From NCBI RefSeq assembly GCF_009936215.1, contig NZ_AP019551.1, positions 1,698,708-1,762,707 of the forward strand: a stretch of 64,000 bases of DNA, in the 5' to 3' direction. Origin of the DNA: Athalassotoga saccharophila (GTDB lineage: Bacteria; Thermotogota; Thermotogae; Mesoaciditogales; Mesoaciditogaceae). Position 1 is the first letter of the stretch. Each line of letters begins with the position of its first letter. Shown in pieces: positions 42,375 through 51,257 of this stretch. The translations under genes were made by a program, and so were the position numbers. Under the pieces are notes generated by a model. It searched no databases. It was not told where the DNA came from and saw only the letters and a list, made by a program, of their open reading frames with translations.

Positions 42375-43796
42375 TCACTTTCCAAATATCGCCAGCATTT
42401 CCATACCCTGAGAATAAACGACCATGGTTACAGTTCCACCAGACGGTATGCTCTGGTAAACCCTTGAGAAGTCCTGAACGGAAGTGATCTTTTGGTTGTT
42501 CACGGACATTATAACGTCTCCCACTTCGAGTCCAGCCATGGCAGCGTTACTGCTCGGATCAACAGAGGTAACGACCACACCGCTAACTCCAGATGGGATC
42601 GAGTACTGAGTTGCATAGGCTGGCGTTATATTGGCAACTGTGAAGCCATTCGCGTTATAGACATTCGTGTTTTCAAATACGCTTTGAGATGAAAGTGTAA
42701 CGCTAAGGTTGAGATACTGTCCATCCCTGTAGACTTTTAGATTGACCGTATCTCCGGGGGCGTATTCGCTTATAACACTCACGAGTTTGTCCGCACCCGT
42801 TATTTTAACTCCATTAACCTCTACTATGACATCCTTTATTTTCAACCCGGCCTTTGCCGCTCCAGAATTGGGGTAAACACTCACCACAAGGGCTCCTGAA
42901 TCTATGTTTATTCCAAGATTCTGCGCAAGTGCCGGCGTCAGATCGGTAACCTGAATTCCCAGATATCCTGGCCCCTTGCCCTGAATTAGTCTGTTTATAA
43001 GCGTCTTAACTGTATTTATAGGTATGGCAAATCCAACGCCCTGTCCTTGAGAAGGAGAGATTATTGCCGTATTTATACCTATAACCCTGCCATGGATATC
43101 AACGAGAGGACCTCCACTGTTGCCGGGATTTATTGGTGCATCGGTCTGAATCATGTTGTAATAATATCCACTGTACCCGTTACCAGAAGGATTGGGTTTC
43201 GGAACTTTTCTGTTTATCGCGCTTACTATACCAGATGTCACTGTATAATCGAGACCGAATGGATTACCTATTGCGACTACGTATTCACCAACCTGAATAT
43301 CATCTGAATTTCCAAGCACCGCTGTCGGGAAAACGGTACCCGCAGGTGCTTCTATCTTTACGACTGCAAGATCATTTGTCGGATCTCCTCCGATCACCTT
43401 ACCGGTGTAAGTTTTACCGCTGAGTAAGGTTACCTGAACTGTCTGGGCATTTCCAACCACATGGTAATTCGTCACGACATAACCTTCAGAGTTAAATATT
43501 ATCCCGGATCCCAAATCACTTTCCTGTTGCTGTTGCTGTGGTTGAGGAGTTATACCGAAGAACTGTCTGAAGAAAGGATCGAGAGGATTTGAAATGGCCA
43601 CCGTTTGCGTGGCAACTATCCTTACAACTGCCGGTGATACCGCCTTTGCCACCACTATTACCGGACTTACAACATCCGGGTTCAAATAACCGTAAGGCTG
43701 TGTCGACGTTGCACTCGATGTATCTGCCGCGTAGGCAAAGGCACTTACAATCGCGATCATTAGGGTCATCACAACTAAAACTTTAAACTTCTTCAC
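42375..43796 (-). CDS. Periplasmic serine protease HtrA/DegP family, two PDZ domains
   Basis: 473-residue envelope protease/chaperone. Signal peptide is residues 1-24. The trypsin-like domain has the catalytic triad His112 (TNYHVVG), Asp142 (DPTNDLAVVKI) and Ser227 (PINPGNSGGPLV). Residues ~85-91 form a poly-Gln loop (PQPQQQQQ) in the LA-loop position. Two PDZ domains follow (YLGIQVTDLTPALAQNL and GVVVTSVDPSSNAAMAGLEVGDVI). It degrades or refolds damaged envelope proteins. The gene is monocistronic with a clean TTGTCA-17-TAAGAT promoter and a terminator. Confidence 0.95.
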   Translation of the reverse strand: MKKFKVLVVMTLMIAIVSAFAYAADTSSATSTQPYGYLNPDVVSPVIVVAKAVSPAVVRIVATQTVAISNPLDPFFRQFFGITPQPQQQQQESDLGSGIIFNSEGYVVTNYHVVGNAQTVQVTLLSGKTYTGKVIGGDPTNDLAVVKIEAPAGTVFPTAVLGNSDDIQVGEYVVAIGNPFGLDYTVTSGIVSAINRKVPKPNPSGNGYSGYYYNMIQTDAPINPGNSGGPLVDIHGRVIGINTAIISPSQGQGVGFAIPINTVKTLINRLIQGKGPGYLGIQVTDLTPALAQNLGINIDSGALVVSVYPNSGAAKAGLKIKDVIVEVNGVKITGADKLVSVISEYAPGDTVNLKVYRDGQYLNLSVTLSSQSVFENTNVYNANGFTVANITPAYATQYSIPSGVSGVVVTSVDPSSNAAMAGLEVGDVIMSVNNQKITSVQDFSRVYQSIPSGGTVTMVVYSQGMEMLAIFGK

Positions 43797-43842
43797 ATCT
43801 ACGCACCTCCTAAAGGTTTTTTCAATTTTTAGACGAAAAAGG

Positions 43843-43871
43843 ATCTTACTTGTTCAAAATTCAAATGACAA
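43843..43871 (-). promoter_or_regulatory. Promoter of htrA
   Basis: -35 TTGTCA (43871-43866), exactly 17 bases, -10 TAAGAT (43848-43843). The spacer contains TTTGAATTTTG, shared with the recurring element on the other side of this intergenic region. Confidence 0.75.
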
Positions 43872-43905
43872 GTGAAGAGTGAACAGTAAAGAGTAACAGT
43901 AAAAG
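43871..43905. repeat. Short degenerate AGTRA-type tandem repeat
   Basis: About 35 bases of imperfect 5-7-base units (AGTGAAG AGTGAAC AGTAAAG AGTAAC AGTAAAAG) between the htrA and CoA-transferase promoters. The rest of 43906-43966 shows nothing recognised. Confidence 0.6.
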
Positions 43906-43966
43906 ACTTTGTTGATTACTGATAAAGAGTTTTTGCTTGCCATCCGCTACGTGCAGTTTGCCGATC

Positions 43967-43998
43967 ATTCGGAATTTGAATTTTGTTTGATATATAAT
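43967..43998 (+). promoter_or_regulatory. Recurring promoter element before the CoA-transferase genes
   Basis: ATTCGGAATTTGAATTTT, G, TTTGA, then TATATAAT, 42 bases before the GTG start. It matches the thrC promoter element (63080-63111, other strand) at 30 of 32 positions. Confidence 0.7.
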
Positions 43999-44039
43999 AT
44001 TAAAAATTCAGAAATCGAGGTAAAGAGGAGGAGATCACG

Positions 44040-44687
44040 GTGCGTCTTTTAAGTGTGGAAGAGACCGTTAAGATGATTCCTGACGGTGCCGTTGTAATGG
44101 TTGGAGGATTTTTGGGAGTTGGATCTCCAAATGCACTGATAGACGAGATCGTAAGACAAAAAAGATCAAGCATTACGATAATAGCCAATGACACGGCCTT
44201 CCCCGATAGAGGGGTTGGAAAGATCATCGTTAACAAACTCGCAAAGAAGGTCATTGTCTCCCATATCGGAACAAATCCAGAGACTCAAAAACAGATGATA
44301 GAAGGATCAATCGAGGTAGAACTCGTTCCGCAGGGGACACTTGTCGAAAAGATAAGGGCCGGTGGACTTGGACTTGGGGGAATCTTGACTCCAACGGGAG
44401 TTGGCACGATAATCGCGGAAGGAAAGCAGATCATGAATATAGAAGGAAAGGATTACATGCTTGAACTTCCCCTAAAGGCTGATTTTGCCATCATAAAGGC
44501 AAAGAGAGCCGATTGCAATGGAAATCTCGTCTATTCTTTGACTGCAAGAAATTTCAATCCCATAATGGCAACGGCGGCCTCGACCGTGATCGCAGAGGTA
44601 GAAGAGATTTTGCCCGTTGGAACTATACCACCGGATGAAGTTCACACGCCAGGCATCTTCATAGATTACATTGTAAAGGGCAGGTGA
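44040..44687 (+). CDS. atoD: Acyl-CoA:acetate/3-oxoacid CoA-transferase, alpha subunit
   Basis: Alpha subunit (215 residues) of a two-subunit family I CoA-transferase that moves CoA between short-chain acids such as acetoacetate, butyrate and acetate. Signature: PDGAVVMVGGFLGVGSPNALIDEIV at the N-terminus, SHIGTNPETQKQ, VPQGTLVEKIRAGGLGLGGILTPTGVGT and YMLELPLKADFAIIKAKRAD. Start GTG follows GAGGAGGAG. It overlaps the beta-subunit gene region by a few bases. In an anaerobe it probably serves amino-acid or fatty-acid fermentation; no other gene of such a pathway lies beside it. Confidence 0.93.
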   Translation: MRLLSVEETVKMIPDGAVVMVGGFLGVGSPNALIDEIVRQKRSSITIIANDTAFPDRGVGKIIVNKLAKKVIVSHIGTNPETQKQMIEGSIEVELVPQGTLVEKIRAGGLGLGGILTPTGVGTIIAEGKQIMNIEGKDYMLELPLKADFAIIKAKRADCNGNLVYSLTARNFNPIMATAASTVIAEVEEILPVGTIPPDEVHTPGIFIDYIVKGR

Positions 44688-44689
44688 AA

Positions 44690-45343
44690 ATGATGGATCC
44701 GAAATTCATAATAGCGAAAAGAGTTGCAAAAGAACTAAGGGATGGTCAACTTGTCAACCTTGGAATAGGAATACCCACTCTCGTGGTTGATTACATTCCA
44801 AAGAATGTAAGGGTGCTCTTTCAATCGGAAAATGGAATAATAGGAATGAGTCCTTTGCCGGAAGAAGGGCTTGAGCATCCAGACCTTACGAATGCAGGCG
44901 CAAATTACGTGGGCGCGATTCCGGGGGCAGCCTGCTTTGACAGTGCACTTTCCTTTGGGATAATAAGAGGAGGACATCTCGATCTCACAGTGCTTGGAGG
45001 TTTACAAGTCGACGAAGAAGGCCATCTTGCCAACTGGATGGTCCCGGGCAAAATGATTCCCGGCATGGGAGGTGCAATGGATCTTGTAACCGGCGCAAAA
45101 CGCGTCATCGTTGCAATGACCCACACATCGAAAGGAGATCCAAAGATAGTCAAAAGATGTACATTGCCCCTAACATCCATAAGAAGGGTCGATCTTATCG
45201 TTACAGAGATGGCCGTCATAGAACCAACAGACGAAGGACTTGTTTTGAAAGAGATCTCACCTGAGGTAAGGCTTGAAGAAGTTGTAAAGTCGACAGAAGC
45301 CTCTTTGATAATACCAAAAGATCTTAAAGTGATGGAAGTGTAA
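44690..45343 (+). CDS. atoA: Acyl-CoA:acetate/3-oxoacid CoA-transferase, beta subunit
   Basis: Beta subunit of 217 residues, carrying the catalytic glutamate in LFQSENGIIGMSPLP, which forms the glutamyl-CoA intermediate. Further family segments are VNLGIGIPTLVVDYIP, LDLTVLGGLQVDEEGHLANWMVPGK and GMGGAMDLV. ATG 44690 is preferred over GTG 44684 (which overlaps the alpha stop) because GGCAGG then has proper spacing. The residues after the common domain (KRCTLPLTSIRRVD) are typical of AtoA-like proteins. It forms the enzyme with the upstream subunit. No terminator is visible in 45344-45400. Confidence 0.92.
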   Translation: MMDPKFIIAKRVAKELRDGQLVNLGIGIPTLVVDYIPKNVRVLFQSENGIIGMSPLPEEGLEHPDLTNAGANYVGAIPGAACFDSALSFGIIRGGHLDLTVLGGLQVDEEGHLANWMVPGKMIPGMGGAMDLVTGAKRVIVAMTHTSKGDPKIVKRCTLPLTSIRRVDLIVTEMAVIEPTDEGLVLKEISPEVRLEEVVKSTEASLIIPKDLKVMEV

Positions 45344-45400
45344 TTATGTTTTTGACCATATTTGTTATATACTGAATTCAACTTAAAAGCCGAAGCGATA

Positions 45401-45428
45401 GGAATTTGCACTTTGTTTGGTATAGAAT
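45401..45428 (+). promoter_or_regulatory. Recurring promoter element before pepC
   Basis: GGAATTTG, then CACTTTG, TTTGG and TATAGAAT, ~29 bases before the TTG start. It matches the thrC element at 24 of 28 positions. A conventional reading as TTGCAC-16-TAAAAT is also possible. Confidence 0.6.
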
Positions 45429-45456
45429 AAAATAAATTCGAAAGGAGAGGATCGAT

Positions 45457-46791
45457 TTGAAAATAAGTCTCGAAGACTTAAAAAAATTCAGGGAAAACTT
45501 TGAATCTTCCGAAAAGAACGTAGTCGCAATGAATGCCGCCTCGAACTGTGCCATCAACACCGCGGCGCTTAACAGAGTTCATGCCCAGAGCATGAACAGA
45601 GTTTTTTCAAATGAGATAAAGACAAGGGGCGTTACGAATCAAAAGAAGAGTGGAAGATGCTGGATGTTTGCTGGCCTTAATCTTCTGAGGGAAAGTGTTG
45701 CGGATAAATTGAATCTTGAAAATTTTGAACTTTCCCAAAGTTATCAGATGTTTTACGATAAACTTGAAAAAGCGAATTACTTTCTCGAGAGTATAATCGA
45801 GACAGGAAAAGAGGACCTTCACGGTAGGTTAGTCATGTGGATTCTTTCGAAGCCCGTCGAAGATGGGGGTCAGTGGGGCATGTTCGTCGATCTTGTCGAG
45901 AAATATGGAGTGCTTCCAAAAGAATTGATGGACGAGAGTTTCCAGACGAGCGATTCGGCGACCATGAACAGATTGCTCGACACAAAGTTGAGAGAAGATG
46001 CCATGATTTTGAGAAAGATGATCGAGAAAAATGAATCCGAAAAGCATATCCAGTCAAAGAAAGTCGAAATGTTAGATGAGATATACAGGATACTTTCCAT
46101 AAATATGGGCCTTCCTCCTCAAACCTTTGATTACGAGTACAAAGATAAAGATGGAAATTTCCACAGAATAGAGAATATAACGCCGGTAGAATTTTACAAG
46201 GAGTTTGGATTTCCTCTCGAAGATACCGTAAGCGTAATAAATTGTCCAACGCCAGACAAGCAATTCATGAAGACGTATACAGTCCAGTACCTCGGGAATG
46301 TAATCGGAGGAAAGGGTATAACGTATTTAAACCTTGACCTCAAAGACTTCAAAGAGATGGCAAAAAAGGCGATTTTAGATGGGAACCTTACATGGTTTAC
46401 AGCCGATGTTGGAAAGATGATGGAAAGGGAAAAGGGAATTCTCGACACAGAGATATACGACTTTGAGAAACTCTATGGGACGAAATTCATATTCGATAAG
46501 TCAAGCCGTCTCGATTACGGTGACAGTCTCATGACTCACGCAATGGTCTTTACTGGAATTGACATAAACAGCGAAGGCAAGATCACGAAATGGAAGGTTG
46601 AAAACAGTTGGGGCGATCAGATAGGAGACAAGGGATATTTCATAATGAGCGATTCTTGGTTCGACCAGTACGTCTACGAAATAGTCGTTGACAAAAAATA
46701 CCTTTCTAAAGAGATGAAAAAGGCTCTAAAGGAAAAGCCTGTCATTCTTCCTCCATGGGATCCAATGGGATCCGTTGCGTTTGCAAGATGA
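45457..46791 (+). CDS. pepC: Aminopeptidase C / bleomycin hydrolase (C1B family)
   Basis: 444-residue cytoplasmic cysteine aminopeptidase, typically a hexamer that trims peptides from the N-terminus. Catalytic Cys68 is in NQKKSGRCWMFAGLNLLR, His in GDSLMTHAMVFTGID and Asn in WKVENSWGDQIGDKGYF. The N-terminal NAASNCAINTAALNR segment and the C-terminal extension (PVILPPWDPMGSVAFAR) fit the family; there is no signal peptide. Start TTG 45457 follows AAAGGAGAGG. It overlaps the GGDEF gene by ATGA. It would complete breakdown of peptides taken up by the cell. Confidence 0.95.
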   Translation: MKISLEDLKKFRENFESSEKNVVAMNAASNCAINTAALNRVHAQSMNRVFSNEIKTRGVTNQKKSGRCWMFAGLNLLRESVADKLNLENFELSQSYQMFYDKLEKANYFLESIIETGKEDLHGRLVMWILSKPVEDGGQWGMFVDLVEKYGVLPKELMDESFQTSDSATMNRLLDTKLREDAMILRKMIEKNESEKHIQSKKVEMLDEIYRILSINMGLPPQTFDYEYKDKDGNFHRIENITPVEFYKEFGFPLEDTVSVINCPTPDKQFMKTYTVQYLGNVIGGKGITYLNLDLKDFKEMAKKAILDGNLTWFTADVGKMMEREKGILDTEIYDFEKLYGTKFIFDKSSRLDYGDSLMTHAMVFTGIDINSEGKITKWKVENSWGDQIGDKGYFIMSDSWFDQYVYEIVVDKKYLSKEMKKALKEKPVILPPWDPMGSVAFAR

Positions 46792-48473
46792 AGGATAAAA
46801 GAAATTTTCTCATTTTCTCGATTTTAATTCTCAATCTTTTTTACGTTCTCCTCTTGCTTAACGGCTCGATAAGCAGAAGAGATGATCTTTTGATCTTCTT
46901 CATTCTGCTTACGGCCTCTTATCTGAGCCATTCTTTTGGCGTGATAAGATTTGGAAAATTTGCCGTATCTTTAAGTTTTTTCTTTCTTTTTCCGATGCTT
47001 GTCATCTTCGGACCCGTCGTCACATCCATCGTGGCTTATTTAATTGTACTTTTCCAATACGCAAAGATAGATATACCACGGAGAATTTATGGTGGGGTCC
47101 AGTACGCTCTCTCCTACGCGACTGCCGGCTTTGCGCTGAATTATGCCGGCGTCAGCGTGTGGGGAATAATATTGGCATTTTTTGTCTTCAAAATAATGAA
47201 CTTCATACTCGTCGATCTTTTTCTTTACTATTATTATGGAAGATACAAAGACTTCATAACCTCTCTAAAATATCTCTCTTTAGAAAGCGGTGTCTTTGCG
47301 CTTGCCCTTCCGATGGCATACTTTCTCTACTTTTCAAATGGTTATATAACGTATTTCATTCTTTACACGCTTATCTTCCCAATACTTTTGACATATTTGT
47401 TGTCTGTCGAGAGCAACGCGAGAATGGAACTTGAAAGGGAAAGAGACGCGCTTTCTAAAAATGTGAATCAACTCAAGCGCGTGCTCGAAGTTTCTGAAAT
47501 GCTAAAGTCAAATGTTCCGCTTGTCGATCTTATGATGAAGGTTGCATCTATAATCCAAAAGGACCTTGGATGGGAATATGCACTCGTAAGCCTTGTCAAG
47601 CCTGACGGAAGTATTGACAGGATAGCATACGCGGGTATTTCAAATGAAGATTTCCAAAGGCTTCGTCAAAATCCTCCAACTCTTGCCTTTGTCAAGAGTC
47701 TCATGAGAGATGAGTACAAGATCTCAAACTCATATTTTATCCCGGAAGAGGCGAATGTAAACCTTCCTGACGAGATGGTCTACGTCGGAAATTACGATGT
47801 AAAAGACGCGGACAGTTGGAAAGATAGAGATCTTCTATGGGTTCCGATATACGACAAATCCGGAAGAATGATAGCCTACATCTCTCCGGACAAACCTGCA
47901 AGCGGCAAAAGGCCCAAGATCGAGGATATAACCATACTCGAGATCTTTGCCAATCAGGTCTTAATAGCGCTTGAAAATTCGAGCGAATTCGAAACACTTC
48001 AGGAGAAAGCCATCCGCGATCAACAAACCGGTCTTTACAATCACACCGAATTTTACAACAGACTTGATAAATTCGTCAAAGAAAACGAAAGATTCGCGCT
48101 TTTGATGATGGACATAGACGATTTCAAACTTGTAAATGATTCTTACGGTCACCAGATGGGAGATTTAATCATAGAATACCTCGCAGACAAAATAAAAAAT
48201 TCGATAAGGCATGGTGATATCGCGGCAAGGTACGGAGGAGATGAATTTTCCGTTATATTGAAGGACATAGACAAATCAACGGCAAGATCCATCGCCGAGC
48301 GTTTGCGCATCTCTGTCGCTCAGGGAAACCCTCCCGTCAAGATAACCATAAGTATAGGCATCGCTTCGTATCCCGTCGATTCATCGAGTTCTAACGGTAT
48401 AGTCGCATCGGCCGATAGAGCGTTATATCTTGCAAAGATGAGAGGAAAAAATCAGGTCTCCTTCTCAAACTAA
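46788..48473 (+). CDS. Membrane-bound GAF-GGDEF diguanylate cyclase
   Basis: 561-residue c-di-GMP synthase. The first ~170 residues are a six-helix membrane domain (MASE-like). A coiled-coil linker (ERERDALSKNVNQLKRVLEVSEML) leads to a GAF domain (~205-395) and a C-terminal GGDEF domain. The active site ARYGGDEFSVIL is intact, preceded by the RHGD inhibitory-site motif, so product feedback is expected. ATG 46788 overlaps the pepC stop (ATGA); an earlier in-frame ATG lies inside pepC and lacks an SD. Its linkage to a peptidase hints at control by peptide nutrition. The HD-GYP protein at 26.9 kb may hydrolyse the signal. Confidence 0.92.
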   Translation: MKDKRNFLIFSILILNLFYVLLLLNGSISRRDDLLIFFILLTASYLSHSFGVIRFGKFAVSLSFFFLFPMLVIFGPVVTSIVAYLIVLFQYAKIDIPRRIYGGVQYALSYATAGFALNYAGVSVWGIILAFFVFKIMNFILVDLFLYYYYGRYKDFITSLKYLSLESGVFALALPMAYFLYFSNGYITYFILYTLIFPILLTYLLSVESNARMELERERDALSKNVNQLKRVLEVSEMLKSNVPLVDLMMKVASIIQKDLGWEYALVSLVKPDGSIDRIAYAGISNEDFQRLRQNPPTLAFVKSLMRDEYKISNSYFIPEEANVNLPDEMVYVGNYDVKDADSWKDRDLLWVPIYDKSGRMIAYISPDKPASGKRPKIEDITILEIFANQVLIALENSSEFETLQEKAIRDQQTGLYNHTEFYNRLDKFVKENERFALLMMDIDDFKLVNDSYGHQMGDLIIEYLADKIKNSIRHGDIAARYGGDEFSVILKDIDKSTARSIAERLRISVAQGNPPVKITISIGIASYPVDSSSSNGIVASADRALYLAKMRGKNQVSFSN

Positions 48474-49577
48474 TTCCGAAAGCACAAGGGCAGAAAATTT
48501 CATTCCCTCTTTTGTGAACCTTAAAAATCCGTCTTTACTTTCAAGAAAATATCCTCTGAATTTATCCAATTTTTCAAGGTAGATCGCCGTGAGTTCAGAT
48601 CCAAATTTAGTTCTCAAGTCATTCTCATTTATTCCGCGAGCAAGTCTTAACCCCATGAAGATTGTTTCGCCTATCTCTTCTTTTAGACTGTTATTTTTGT
48701 GATATTCGTACGGCAACAAATTCGATCTTATCTTTGCGAAATAATCATTTATGTCTGAAAGATTTACAGATCTCTCGGTTCCAATGTGGCTGCCGGCAGA
48801 GACTCCTATTCCCAGATACTCACCATTTTCCCAGTAGTTGATGTTGTGAATAGATGGCTTTTCTAAGGTCCAAGAACTCAACTCGTACCTTTTGTAGCCA
48901 AAATTCTCAAGGCCATCTACTATGGTATCGTACATCCTTTCCGATATTTCTTCAGATGGCAATCTTGCAACGCCGGCGTTGACCATGGAATAGAGCGGCG
49001 TTCCTTCGTGCAATTCAAGTTCGTAAAACGAGATGTGATCAGGTCGCGTGCTTTCTATTATCCTTAGATCTGACTCTACATCTGAAAGTCTTTCAAATGG
49101 AAGATTGTACATAAGATCGATATTGACATTGTTAAAGTATTTTCTGACAATATAATACCTTTTCAAAAAATCCTCAAGAGTATAAGGCCTTCCTATGACT
49201 TTCAAAATTTCATTCGAACTGCTCTGAAGTCCAAGGCTTATCCTGTTAACGCCAAGATCCTTCAACCGGTGACACTTATCATCTGTAACATCTTCAGGAT
49301 TCATTTCAAGAGTTATCTCTTGCGCATTTATTTCAAACGCTGATTCTATTTTCTTCATCAATTTTGAAATGTAGCCCACATCCACGTGGCTTGGGGTGCC
49401 CCCTCCGAAATACATGGTAAAGACTTCGAAGTTCTTGCAGGATCGAAGATCGATCTCCTTTTCCATCGCTTCGAAGTAAGAAGGAATGAGTTTTTCATTT
49501 ACAACGGATGTGAAATCACAGTAGACACATTTTCTCGAGCAAAAAGGTACATGGACGTACAAAGAAATTTTAGTTTT
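48465..49577 (-). CDS. hemW: Radical SAM heme chaperone HemW-like protein
   Basis: 370-residue radical SAM protein formerly annotated as oxygen-independent coproporphyrinogen oxidase. SLYVHVPFCSRKCVYCDF has the CxxxCxxC motif at the N-terminus. FGGGTPSHVD, TLEMNPEDV, NRISLGLQSSS and VNIDLMYNLPF follow in HemW order, and the C-terminal HTH-like tail is present. TTG 49577 is chosen because it gives the standard short N-terminus; the SD (AGGGGG) is weak and distant. It overlaps the barrel gene end by 8 bases, and its own end meets the GGDEF gene convergently (9-base overlap). It probably supplies heme to membrane enzymes. Confidence 0.9.
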   Translation of the reverse strand, partial: KTKISLYVHVPFCSRKCVYCDFTSVVNEKLIPSYFEAMEKEIDLRSCKNFEVFTMYFGGGTPSHVDVGYISKLMKKIESAFEINAQEITLEMNPEDVTDDKCHRLKDLGVNRISLGLQSSSNEILKVIGRPYTLEDFLKRYYIVRKYFNNVNIDLMYNLPFERLSDVESDLRIIESTRPDHISFYELELHEGTPLYSMVNAGVARLPSEEISERMYDTIVDGLENFGYKRYELSSWTLEKPSIHNINYWENGEYLGIGVSAGSHIGTERSVNLSDINDYFAKIRSNLLPYEYHKNNSLKEEIGETIFMGLRLARGINENDLRTKFGSELTAIYLEKLDKFRGYFLESKDGFLRFTKEGMKFSALVLSELV

Positions 49578-50373
49578 CAACGGATAAATATACCGCCCCC
49601 TGATTGTACCCAAAGGTCAACTGATTTTCTCCATCCATGAAGATCGTGTAAATTGCGGGACCGTATTGCGAAAAAGAGGCCCTCAAAAACCAGTTGTTTC
49701 CCATCGTCGCAGAGGAAGAAGACAAGCCTATCGCGGGAGCAAAACCTTTTTCATTGTATGCAGTTCCAGCATCTAAGGATATGCCAAGTTTTTTGATTTC
49801 AAATCCGCCTGTGAGAAAGTAAAGATTTCCGACCTCATTTGTCGTCAAAAAAGATGCTTTCCATGGATTATACGAGAGATCGAGGTTTGCCATACCCTGA
49901 AAATCAGATTGAAAGACAAGATAGAAGTGAGTTTGAGCGTAAAGTGAAAGGTTAGAAAAGACGAACTGGGTTGTACCAGTCATGTCAACGCCAAAATTAC
50001 CGAGAGCGTAATTTCCAAGTTCTAAATTTAGATCGTAAAAGATCGGTGCCATCGTTCTCATCGTCTCATATTGAAAGTATCCAACCGGCTCGATAGGGTT
50101 AAGATCGAATCCGAGAGCCGCAACGTATTTAGTTTTTCCGACCATCAAATCTATGAAGCCGACCCTTTGCCTGTCTATAAAGGTCTTCGAAAAGCCTACC
50201 GCTCCAAAGACGCCTGTTGTTCCAACAGATTCAAGAAAAACGAGATTGCCAATTTCTTGAGAATAAGAAGTTGTCCATTGTGTACCGAAAAATGGAAAGA
50301 TTTTAAAAGCGTTGGATGCAAAGATCGTAACTCCCGTTAACCCCACAATTAAAATCACAATGAATTTTTTCAT
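49570..50373 (-). CDS. Second secreted beta-barrel-like envelope protein, unknown function
   Basis: No known family is recognised. ATG 50373 with GGAGGAGAG upstream gives a signal peptide MKKFIVILIVGLTGVTIFA; an earlier in-frame start lies inside prmA. The 267-residue product is strand-rich with alternating aromatic residues (FFGTQWTTSYSQEIGNLVFL, YGPAIYTIFMDGENQLTFGY). It has no cysteines in the mature part and ends NQGAVYLSVEN rather than in an aromatic residue. It resembles the 30.5 kb protein in style, not closely in sequence. An outer-layer barrel is plausible. It overlaps prmA by ATGA and hemW by 8 bases. Confidence 0.55.
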   Translation of the reverse strand: MKKFIVILIVGLTGVTIFASNAFKIFPFFGTQWTTSYSQEIGNLVFLESVGTTGVFGAVGFSKTFIDRQRVGFIDLMVGKTKYVAALGFDLNPIEPVGYFQYETMRTMAPIFYDLNLELGNYALGNFGVDMTGTTQFVFSNLSLYAQTHFYLVFQSDFQGMANLDLSYNPWKASFLTTNEVGNLYFLTGGFEIKKLGISLDAGTAYNEKGFAPAIGLSSSSATMGNNWFLRASFSQYGPAIYTIFMDGENQLTFGYNQGAVYLSVEN

Positions 50374-51167
50374 ACATCTCTCCTCCAAATAAACCCGCAC
50401 CATGAATTTTCACAATTTTTATCCACCATCTTGAATCCCTTTTCAACGTAAAAATCTTCAAGTGCCCTTTCATGAGATCTGTCTATTCCCGAAACCACAA
50501 AATATGCACCGGCCGGAATGAAATCAACCATCTTTATCACAAGATCGTAATAAAGATTTGCCACAATGACATCGAATTTCTCATCAATACCATTTAAAAG
50601 ATCGTTCTGCCTTACCTCGTAATAAACGTTGTTTATCCGCGCAGTCTCCAACGCCTGAGAAATGGCGAGTTTATCCACGTCCAAGGCTAAAACCCTTGAG
50701 GCTCCAAGTTTTACGGCAAAAGCCGATAGGATCCCGCTTCCACATCCAACATCACACACGGTCGATCCTGGTTTTACAACTTTTTTGAGAAATCTTATCG
50801 CTATTTTGGTGCTCTCGTGTTCTCCCGTTCCAAAGGCCATTCCGGGTATTACTCTAACGGTTATGCCATCCGGATCCTTGAATTTATCTGGATTTGGATT
50901 AACGTAAAGTCCATCTCCAACGTCCACTATCTTCAAACTGTCCGCCCATTTCTTTATCCAGTCTTCATCCGTTACAACTTCGATCTCATACTCTATGCCC
51001 ATCTCGGCCAGATCGATTTCTTCGTCGCAAAAGAGATGAAAATATTCCTCATCTCCTTCTGGAAGCGATTCAGAGTAAAAATCACACCATCCCTTTGCGC
51101 ACAGATACTCCATGATCTGGTCTGACTCACTTTTCTTTACCTTGAACTTAAAAGCCCTTCTTTCCAT
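50370..51167 (-). CDS. prmA: Ribosomal protein L11 methyltransferase
   Basis: 265-residue SAM-dependent enzyme that methylates ribosomal protein L11. The hallmark PGMAFGTGEHESTKIAIRFL lies near the middle, followed by VCDVGCGSGILSAFAVKLGASRVLALDVD and DVIVANLYYDLVIKMV (NPPY-like NL). The N-terminal substrate-recognition domain is present (~85 residues). The ATG sits at the upstream end of a minus-strand run of prmA, the barrel protein and hemW, diverging from tetR. Confidence 0.94.
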   Translation of the reverse strand: MERRAFKFKVKKSESDQIMEYLCAKGWCDFYSESLPEGDEEYFHLFCDEEIDLAEMGIEYEIEVVTDEDWIKKWADSLKIVDVGDGLYVNPNPDKFKDPDGITVRVIPGMAFGTGEHESTKIAIRFLKKVVKPGSTVCDVGCGSGILSAFAVKLGASRVLALDVDKLAISQALETARINNVYYEVRQNDLLNGIDEKFDVIVANLYYDLVIKMVDFIPAGAYFVVSGIDRSHERALEDFYVEKGFKMVDKNCENSWCGFIWRRDV

Positions 51168-51187
51168 TTGTACTCCTTATTTCCCAG

Positions 51188-51237
51188 TTGAATTTTTACA
51201 ACAAATATGATATCATTTTTTTGACTGGAAGGTCAAA
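51188..51237 (+). promoter_or_regulatory. tetR promoter with autoregulatory operator
   Basis: -35 TTGAAT (51188-51193), 17 bases, -10 TATCAT (51211-51216). Directly after it lies the inverted repeat TTTGAC-N6-GTCAAA (51220-51237), perfect in both 6-base arms, about 20 bases before the start codon. Confidence 0.8.
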
Positions 51238-51257
51238 GTCAGAAAGAGGTTATGAAT

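Noticed and set aside
43871-43905. CRISPR-like repeat
   Set aside because: Units are 5-7 bases, irregular, without spacers or cas genes anywhere in the window.
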